A stretch of 64,000 nucleotides of DNA from AC-32 sp963717475. Lineage in GTDB: Bacteria > Actinomycetota > Thermoleophilia > Gaiellales > Gaiellaceae. A model generated the notes under the pieces. That model was given only the letters and a program-made list of their open reading frames with translations, made no database searches and was not told where the DNA came from. Both the position numbers and the translations under genes were made by a program. Below are positions 58,888-64,000 of this stretch, piece by piece. Where the stretch lies: assembly GCA_963717475.1 (NCBI GenBank), contig OY970337.1, forward strand, positions 496,001-560,000, written 5' to 3'. The stretch's first letter is position 1. The number at the start of each line of letters is the position of its first letter.

Positions 58888-59885
58888 GTACGCGCGACCA
58901 CTACGCCTTGCTCGGCGTCTCACGCGAGTCGTCGACGCACGAGATCCGGGACGCCTACTGGCGCCAGGTGCGCACGTACTCCACGGGCCTCGAGCCCGGC
59001 GACCGGCTGCGTGAGCTGCGCGAGGCCTACGAGACGCTGACCGATCCCTACCGCCGCGCGCAGTACGACCTGGGCGGCGACGGCGCCGGCAGCGCGGCTG
59101 CAGGGCCCGAGCCCCTCGCGCCCGCGGCCACGATCGCGACCGCGACGATCCCGCCGATCCGGCCCTATCCGGAGCCCGAGCCCGTCGAGGCCGAGCCCGC
59201 GTACCGCTCGCGGAACCCCCTCGACCGGATGACCGCGAGGCTGCCGCGGCCCTGGCGAATCGCGATCGACTGGATCGTCACCATCGCCGGCGCGATCGCG
59301 ATCGTGCTCGCGATCAAGGCCTGGGTCGTGAACCCGTACCGGATCCCGTCCTCGTCGATGGAGCCGACGCTGCACTGCGCGCGGCCGGGCGCCGGGTGCG
59401 GGTCGCGCCTCTCCGATCGCGTGCTCGCGAACCGCTTCATCTACCACTTCCGCAACCCGCGCCGCGGCGAGATCATCGTCTTCAACACGCCGACCGCGGC
59501 CGCCGAGGCGGCCTGCAACGCGAGCGGGACGTTCGTCAAACGGCTCATCGGCCTTCCCGGCGAGACCGTCAACGAGCGCAACGGCACGCTCTTCATCGAC
59601 GGCAAGAAGCTGAACGAGCCGTACATCCAACGCAGCCGGCGCGACCATCGGAGCGGCACCTGGAAAGTGCCGGCCGGCCACTACTTCTTCATGGGCGACA
59701 ACCGCATCCAGTCGTGCGATTCGCGGGCGTGGGGATCGGTCGCCCGAGATGCGCTCATCGGCGAGGTCTTCATGACCTACTGGCCGCCGAACCGCATTTC
59801 GTTCCACTTCGTCGGTGGGGCGCTCGCGCTCGGCCTGTTTCTCTATGTCCCTCTGCGCCGTCGAAGGCGCTCCGGTCTGCGCTAG
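58884..59885 (+). CDS. lepB: Signal peptidase I with an N-terminal J-domain-like region
   Basis: 333 residues. Residues 5-61 look like a DnaJ J domain (DHYALLGVSRESSTHEIRDA, then LREAYETLTDPYRRAQYD), but the HPD motif is missing: TYSTG stands at that place, so it cannot stimulate Hsp70 in the normal way. A Pro/Glu linker (62-120) leads to a membrane helix (129-148) and the peptidase: catalytic Ser158 in IPSSSMEPT, Lys219 in FVKRLIGLPGE, box E GDNRIQSCDSRAWG. A second hydrophobic helix (308-324) and an Arg-rich tail end the protein. The gene sits at the usual lepB position between trmD and rplS. Confidence 0.9.
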   Translation: MSTRDHYALLGVSRESSTHEIRDAYWRQVRTYSTGLEPGDRLRELREAYETLTDPYRRAQYDLGGDGAGSAAAGPEPLAPAATIATATIPPIRPYPEPEPVEAEPAYRSRNPLDRMTARLPRPWRIAIDWIVTIAGAIAIVLAIKAWVVNPYRIPSSSMEPTLHCARPGAGCGSRLSDRVLANRFIYHFRNPRRGEIIVFNTPTAAAEAACNASGTFVKRLIGLPGETVNERNGTLFIDGKKLNEPYIQRSRRDHRSGTWKVPAGHYFFMGDNRIQSCDSRAWGSVARDALIGEVFMTYWPPNRISFHFVGGALALGLFLYVPLRRRRRSGLR

Positions 59886-59916
59886 CATTCCGCCTCGGCC
59901 CGCTGGGCCTCTTTTC

Positions 59917-60477
59917 ATGAACCGCGTGATCGAGAGCCTCGAGCAGCGCCAGCTGCGCAGTGATCTGCCGCCGTTCAAGGCGGGCGACAGCGTGCGCGTC
60001 CACTTCCAGGTGATCGAGGGCCAGCGCCGCCGCGTGCAGGTCTTCGAGGGGATCGTGATCAAGCGGCAGGGCGCAGGCGCGCGCGAGACCTTCACCGTCC
60101 GCAAACAGTCGTTCGGCGTCGGCGTCGAGCGCACGTTCCCGCTGCACTCGCCGAAGATCGAGAAGATCGAGGTCACGGCGATCGGCGACGTCAACCGCGC
60201 CAAGCTCTACTACCTGCGCGGCAAGGTCGGCAAGCGGGCGCGCGTGCGTGCCAAGCGCGGGGTCCCGCTGCCCGTGGTCGAGGCTCCGCCTCCGACCGAG
60301 GCCGACATGCCGGCCGAAGACGCCGAGCCCGAAGCGCTCGACGAAGTCGTTGCCGAGGAGCCGCAGGCCGAGGAGCCGCCGGCCGAGGAAGTGCAGGCCG
60401 AGGAAGAACAGGCCGAGGAACCGCAGGCCGACGCGGAGCCCGCGGAGGCCGAAGCCGAGCCTGTCGCCGAGCAGTAA
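59917..60477 (+). CDS. rplS: 50S ribosomal protein bL19 with acidic C-terminal extension
   Basis: 186 residues against about 115-120 for typical bL19. The ribosomal core (VIESLEQRQLRSDLPPFKAGDSVRV, GVERTFPLHSPKIEKIEV, KLYYLRGKVGKRARVR) ends near residue 116. The last 70 residues are Pro/Glu/Ala repeats with no basic residues in their final part. The frame is continuous and codon use is normal, so the tail is real coding sequence. ATG 59917. Confidence 0.93.
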   Translation: MNRVIESLEQRQLRSDLPPFKAGDSVRVHFQVIEGQRRRVQVFEGIVIKRQGAGARETFTVRKQSFGVGVERTFPLHSPKIEKIEVTAIGDVNRAKLYYLRGKVGKRARVRAKRGVPLPVVEAPPPTEADMPAEDAEPEALDEVVAEEPQAEEPPAEEVQAEEEQAEEPQADAEPAEAEAEPVAEQ

Positions 60478-60529
60478 CGAAAGCGTGACGATTCCAGGCG
60501 CCCGCTGAGCGCGGCGCTATGCTCGCCGC

Positions 60530-61159
60530 GTGAGGCGACGGACCGGCCGAAAGCTCCTCCAGTTCGACCGCAAGCTCGGAGCGCGCTTCGTCGCGGGTGC
60601 CGACGAGGCCGGCCGCGGGCCGCTCGCGGGGCCCCTCCTGGTCGCCGGCGTCCTGCTCGACTACGCCAAGCTGCGCGACCACCGCGTCCGCCCGCTCGCC
60701 TGCCTGAACGATTCGAAGCAGTGCAGCGAAGCCGAGCGCGAGGAGCTCTTTCGGGCGGTCGTGTCCTGTGCCGAGAGGGTCGTCGTGCGGGCGATCTCTC
60801 CCGGCGAGATCGACCGCGAAGGGCTGCACCGCTCGAACCTGGCTGCGATGCGCGCGGTGCTCCACGAGCTCTCGCCGCCTGCCGAGGTCTGCCTCGTCGA
60901 CGGGTTCCGGCTCGGCCCTTCGGCGCCCGAGCATCGCAGGGTCGTGGACGGCGACGAGAAGAGCGCCGCGATCGCGGCCGCGTCGATCGTCGCCAAGGTG
61001 ACGCGGGACCGGATGATGCGGCGGATGGACGCGCTCTATCCGGCCTACGGCTTTCGCTCGCACGTCGGCTACATCACGCCGCGGCACAGCGCCGCGGTGC
61101 GCGAGGTCGGGCCCTCCGATATCCACCGGCGCTCGTTCCAGGCGCTCTGCTACACGTAG
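60530..61159 (+). CDS. rnhB: Ribonuclease HII
   Basis: Removes RNA from RNA-DNA hybrids and misincorporated ribonucleotides. 209 residues with the catalytic Asp-Glu pair in VAGADEAGRGPLAGPLL, then LVDGFRLG, GDEKSAAIAAASIVAKVTRD and the C-terminal YGFRSHVGYITPRH. GTG 60530. The TAG stop at 61157-61159 abuts yraN, which lacks a start codon. Confidence 0.95.
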   Translation: MRRRTGRKLLQFDRKLGARFVAGADEAGRGPLAGPLLVAGVLLDYAKLRDHRVRPLACLNDSKQCSEAEREELFRAVVSCAERVVVRAISPGEIDREGLHRSNLAAMRAVLHELSPPAEVCLVDGFRLGPSAPEHRRVVDGDEKSAAIAAASIVAKVTRDRMMRRMDALYPAYGFRSHVGYITPRHSAAVREVGPSDIHRRSFQALCYT

Positions 61160-61496
61160 CACCCGCGCGGCGGGCCGGGCTGCAGAGCGGCGCGCATGGT
61201 GGTTCTACCGGCTGCGCGGCTACCGGATCCTCGAGCGGAACGTCTGGATCGGCGGGTACGAGCTCGACCTCGTCGTCCGCCGCGGTCGAAAGGTCGCGTT
61301 CGTCGAGGTGAAGGCGAAAGGCGGCCCGCGCTACGGGGACCCGCTCGAGATGGTGACGCCGGAGAAACAGCGCCGCCTGCGCCAAGCCGCCGAGGCGTGG
61401 CTCGCCGCCCATCCGGAGCTCGCACGGTTGCACGCGAGCTTCGAGGTGATCGCGATCGCCGAAGGCCGGCTCGAGCGGCTGCGGCAGGCGTTCTGA
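61158..61496 (+). CDS. yraN: UPF0102 (YraN) nuclease-fold protein, start codon missing in this sequence
   Basis: About 113 residues. The frame reads STRAAGRAAER...RLRGYRILERNVWIGGYELDLVVRRGRKVAFVEVKAKG, the endonuclease-like core of YraN (Glu and Asp of ELDLV, ExK in VEVKA). No ATG, GTG or TTG opens this frame before 61308, which would remove most of the fold. As for rnc, adding one G (GTAGC to GTGAGC at 61156-61160) would create GTG AGC overlapping a TGA stop of rnhB. Conserved position between rnhB and comM. Confidence 0.8.
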   Translation, partial: STRAAGRAAERRAWWFYRLRGYRILERNVWIGGYELDLVVRRGRKVAFVEVKAKGGPRYGDPLEMVTPEKQRRLRQAAEAWLAAHPELARLHASFEVIAIAEGRLERLRQAF

Positions 61497-61521
61497 GCTC
61501 GCCGTCGAAGCTCGCGGAGCG

Positions 61522-62629
61522 ATGGCCTCGACGCAGGACGCTCTCTACCGCCGGATCGATCTCGAGCTCTCCTGGTCGGAACGCGACCTCCCCGAGCGGG
61601 AACGCACGAAGCACGTGCACCGGCTGCATCCGTACCTCGGCAAGTTCATTCCGCAGCTGGTCGAAGCCCTGCTCGAGCGTCATGTCCCGCGCGGCCGAGT
61701 GCTCGATCCGTTCGCCGGCTCGGGGACGACGCTCGTGCAGGCGCTGGAGTCCGGCTACGACGCGTGCGGCGCGGACGTCGCGGCGTTCAACTGCCTGCTG
61801 ATGCGCGTGAAGACGGGCGAGTACAACCCATTCGTGCTCGAGTCGGAGCTGCGGGACGCGCTCGGGCGGCTCGAGGCGTTCGACGGGCAAGCGTCCGGAG
61901 GGCACGGTCTCCCGCTTCGTCCGCGACTGGTACGCGCCTCAGGCGGCCGCGGAGCTGCTCTTCTTCCGCGGCCTCGTGGAGGACTACGAGCATGCGGATG
62001 TCCTGCGGATCGTGCTCGCGCGCGCGGCCCGCTCGGCCAGGCGCACGACCCACTTCGACCTCGACTTCCCGCGGACCCCGCAGCGGACGCCGTACTGGTG
62101 TCACAAGCACAAGCGCGAATGCCGTCCCGTCGGCGAGGCCCGGCGCTTCCTGCGGCGCTACACGCTGGACACCCTCACGCGCGTGCGTGAGTTCGCCCGC
62201 GTGCGGGCGCGTGGGCGGGAGGCCTCGGTGATGCACGGCGATGCGCGGGAGCTCGACTTCGGCGGTCGCTTCGACGGCGTCGTCACCTCGCCGCCGTATC
62301 CAGGGCTGATCGACTACCACGAGCAGCATCGCTACGCGTACGAGTTGCTCGAGCTCGAGGACTTTGGGGCGCTCGAGCTCGGGAAGGGAGCGAGCCGGGC
62401 TGCTCTGCGCGCGTATGTCGAAGGCGTCGCGGCCGTGCTCGTGAACGTCCGGCGGCACCTGCGGCGGGGGGCTCCGGTGGTGATCGTGATCAACGACCGC
62501 CGGGAGCTCTACCCGGAGATCCTCTCGCTGGCGGGGTTGCGGCTCGAGGAGCGCTACCGGCGGCACGTGAACCGGCGGACCGGCCGGCGCGCCGGCGAGT
62601 ACTTCGAAGACGTGCTCGTCGCCCGCTAG
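61522..62629 (+). CDS. DNA methyltransferase, N4/N6 type, orphan (frameshifted in this sequence)
   Basis: Amino-methyltransferase of about 368 residues after correction. SAM motif I LDPFAGSGTTLVQALESGYD comes first. The sequence shifts at 61885-61887 (GACGGGCAAG, one extra G) and continues GKRPEGTVSRFVRDWYAP to the catalytic motif IV VVTSPPYPGLIDYHEQH near the C terminus. The last part has VIVINDRRELYPEIL. No restriction enzyme gene is adjacent, so it may be an orphan epigenetic enzyme; a role on RNA cannot be excluded. It lies between yraN and comM, a place where DNA-processing genes cluster. Confidence 0.78.
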
Positions 62630-62680
62630 GCCCGAAAGACACACTTTCGTCACACGTCCGTGGCAGACACGGCACACGTT
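62629..62680 (+). repeat. Dispersed intergenic motif, copy C
   Basis: It begins at the methyltransferase stop. CCCGAAAG, CTTTCGTCAC, CCGTGGCAGACACGGC (an inverted repeat CCGTG-gcaga-CACGG) and CACACGTT line up with copy D (11254-11296) and partly with copy B (33531-33590). It ends 19 bp before the comM start. Confidence 0.5.
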
Positions 62681-62698
62681 GTTGTCTAGCGTGAAGAC

Positions 62699-64000
62699 GT
62701 GCTCGCGCGGACAGTCACCCATGCGCTGGTCGGCCTCGACGCGCGCCGCGTCGACGTCGAGGCTCATCTCCAGGACGGCCTGCATTCGTTCGCGATCGTC
62801 GGGCTGGCCGACCGCGCGTGTCAGGAGGCGAAGCATCGCGTCCGCAGCGGGATCACCTCGGCCGAGCTGAAGTGGCCCGGACACCGCATCACCGTCAACC
62901 TGGCGCCGGCGGAGCTGCGGAAGGAGGGATCCGGTTTCGACCTGCCGATCGCGCTCGCCGTGCTGGCGGCTTCGCGACAGGTGCCTCCGGAGGCTCTCGG
63001 GGGTCACGCTGCGGTCGGCGAGCTGGCGCTCGACGGGACGTTGCGGCCTGTCGGCGGCGTGCTGGCGGCTGCCGAGGGAGCCCGCCGCGGCGGCCTGACG
63101 AAGCTCCTATGCGCGGCCGAGTGTGCGGCCGAGGCCGCGCTCGCGGGGATCGACCCGGTCCCCGTGCACCACCTGGCGGAGGCGGTGGCGTATCTGCGCG
63201 GCGAGTGGCTGCCGTCTCCGCCGGACCCGCCCGCGCAGAACGGGTCCGCGCCGGGGCCGCCGGTCCCCGACCTTGCCGATGTGCGGGGGCAGGAGCGTGC
63301 GCGACGCGCGCTGGAGCTCGCTGCGGCCGGGGGCCACAACCTCCTACTCGCCGGCCCGCCGGGAACCGGCAAGACGATGCTCGTCCGCCGCCTGCCGGGG
63401 ATCCTCCCTCGCCTCCCGCCTGAAGAGGCGCTCGAGGTCACGCGCATCCACTCGGTCGCGGGCCTCCTGCCTCCGGGGCGGCCGCTTGTCACGGTGCCGC
63501 CCTTCCGCGCCCCGCACCACACGGCGTCAGTCGCCGCGATCGTCGGCGGCGGCCCCTCGCCGCGACCGGGCGAGGCCAGTCTCGCGCACCGCGGCGTGCT
63601 CTTTCTCGACGAATTGGCGGAGTTCCCGCGCAATGCGCTCGAGGCGCTGCGCCAGCCGCTCGAGGACGGCTTCGTGGCCGTCGCGCGGGTCGGCGGCAGG
63701 CTCGTCTTCCCGGCTCGCTTTCAGCTCGTCGGGACAATGAACCTGTGCCCGTGCGGCGCGCGCGGCGATCCCGCGGTGGAGTGCACGTGCTCGGCAACGC
63801 GCCTGGCCGCCTACCGCGACAAGCTCTCGCGGGCGCTGCTCGACCGGTTCGACCTCGTCGTCACCGTGCCGCGGCCGCGCGCACGGGAGCTCGAGGCTCC
63901 TCGGGCCGAGGGGTCCGACGCGGTCCGGGCACGCGTCGAGGCGGCACGCTTGCGTGCGCGCGGGGAGCCTCTGACGCGGACGCAAGAGGCAAACGAGCTC
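62699..64000 (+). CDS. comM: Mg-chelatase-like AAA ATPase ComM/YifB, 3' end outside window
   Basis: DNA branch-migration helicase of natural transformation. About 434 codons are present. An N-terminal ChlI-like domain (VGLDARRVDVEAHLQDGLHSF, IVGLADRACQEAKHRVRSGI, GSGFDLPIALAVLAAS) precedes the AAA core with Walker A AGPPGTGKTMLVRRLPGIL, Walker B GVLFLDELAEFPRNALEALRQPLEDG, and a zinc-type CPCGARGDPAVECTC motif. GTG 62699 is chosen because VLARTVTHALVGLDA is the usual start. The frame is open to the last base. Copy C of the dispersed motif is its 5' flank. Confidence 0.93.
   Translation, partial: MLARTVTHALVGLDARRVDVEAHLQDGLHSFAIVGLADRACQEAKHRVRSGITSAELKWPGHRITVNLAPAELRKEGSGFDLPIALAVLAASRQVPPEALGGHAAVGELALDGTLRPVGGVLAAAEGARRGGLTKLLCAAECAAEAALAGIDPVPVHHLAEAVAYLRGEWLPSPPDPPAQNGSAPGPPVPDLADVRGQERARRALELAAAGGHNLLLAGPPGTGKTMLVRRLPGILPRLPPEEALEVTRIHSVAGLLPPGRPLVTVPPFRAPHHTASVAAIVGGGPSPRPGEASLAHRGVLFLDELAEFPRNALEALRQPLEDGFVAVARVGGRLVFPARFQLVGTMNLCPCGARGDPAVECTCSATRLAAYRDKLSRALLDRFDLVVTVPRPRARELEAPRAEGSDAVRARVEAARLRARGEPLTRTQEANEL

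Noticed and set aside
61522..62629. Restriction-modification system
   Set aside because: No endonuclease or specificity gene is adjacent; YraN is a conserved housekeeping nuclease-fold protein, not a restriction enzyme.

Overview
The window is a gene-dense, roughly 70% GC bacterial chromosome segment with almost no intergenic space, frequent ATGA/GTGA start-stop overlaps and many GTG or TTG starts. Gene content and order point to Actinomycetota. Supporting features are rsmD-coaD-SepIVA-like-DUF177-rpmF-plsX-acpP-rnc-smc-ftsY followed by ffh-rpsP-KH-rimM-trmD-lepB-rplS-rnhB-yraN-comM, an actinobacterial-type TrpS, and a DUF3352 lipoprotein. The deep-branching class Thermoleophilia (Gaiellales/Solirubrobacterales) is my best guess, but this is an inference from style and synteny. 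I see no rRNA, tRNA, CRISPR array, prophage or classical insertion sequence. 

Layout. 1-3.1 kb: end of dnaE, two small minus-strand genes, an ECF sigma factor and its probable anti-sigma partner. 3.1-7 kb: small protein, lgt, scpA-scpB, rluB. 6.8-10.1 kb (minus): secreted phosphatase-like protein and trpS. 10.2-14.4 kb: aromatic amino acid block aroF-tyrA-aroA-cmk. 14.4-20.1 kb: second copy of the small protein family, a heavily frameshifted sialidase-like secreted protein, der, gpsA, DUF3352 lipoprotein. 20.1-25.4 kb: metK, a deacetylase, a DtxR-type metal regulator divergent from a ZIP transporter with an operator between them, priA. 25.4-33.5 kb: def-fmt-methyltransferase-rsmB-rpe-ribD-ribE-ribBA-ribH-rpmB (start of translation, ribosome modification, riboflavin). 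33.6-41.5 kb: fakA-response regulator-fakB, recG, rsmD, coaD, SepIVA-like, nitroreductase, DUF177. 41.5-50.8 kb: hydrolase, ABC-F, rpmF, plsX, acpP, rnc, smc, LanC-like, ftsY. 50.8-54.0 kb: a sugar ABC transporter. 54.0-64 kb: dodecin, YihY, ffh, rpsP, khpA, phosphoesterase, rimM, trmD, a J-domain-like/signal peptidase I fusion, rplS, rnhB, yraN, a DNA methyltransferase and the start of comM. 

Genes that work together: ScpA/ScpB with SMC (chromosome condensation), FtsY with Ffh (SRP targeting), Lgt and signal peptidase with the secreted proteins and lipoprotein, FakA with FakB, PlsX with AcpP (lipid synthesis), and the contiguous riboflavin genes. 

Most unusual feature: three copies of a repeat with an exact 68-bp period sit at the gene junctions rsmB/rpe, rpe/ribD and coaD/next gene. 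Each is flanked by ATGAGC and encodes a 23-codon micro-ORF coupled by ATGA overlaps to both the upstream stop and the downstream start. Each carries a hairpin whose stem is kept by a compensatory base change. It looks like a tiny element adapted to translational-coupling junctions. Other notable points are the J-like/signal peptidase fusion, an unusually short SMC (864 aa), a LanC-like gene between smc and ftsY, an RBS/start-codon hairpin before a small-protein gene, a dispersed GTCAC/GTGAC intergenic motif, and key-residue changes in RibBA and RNase III. 

Caution: several essential genes (def, fmt, ribH, ftsY) carry single-base frameshifts, mostly an extra G or C in a short G/C run, and rnc and yraN lack a start codon. 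Sequencing or assembly indels are the likeliest reason.
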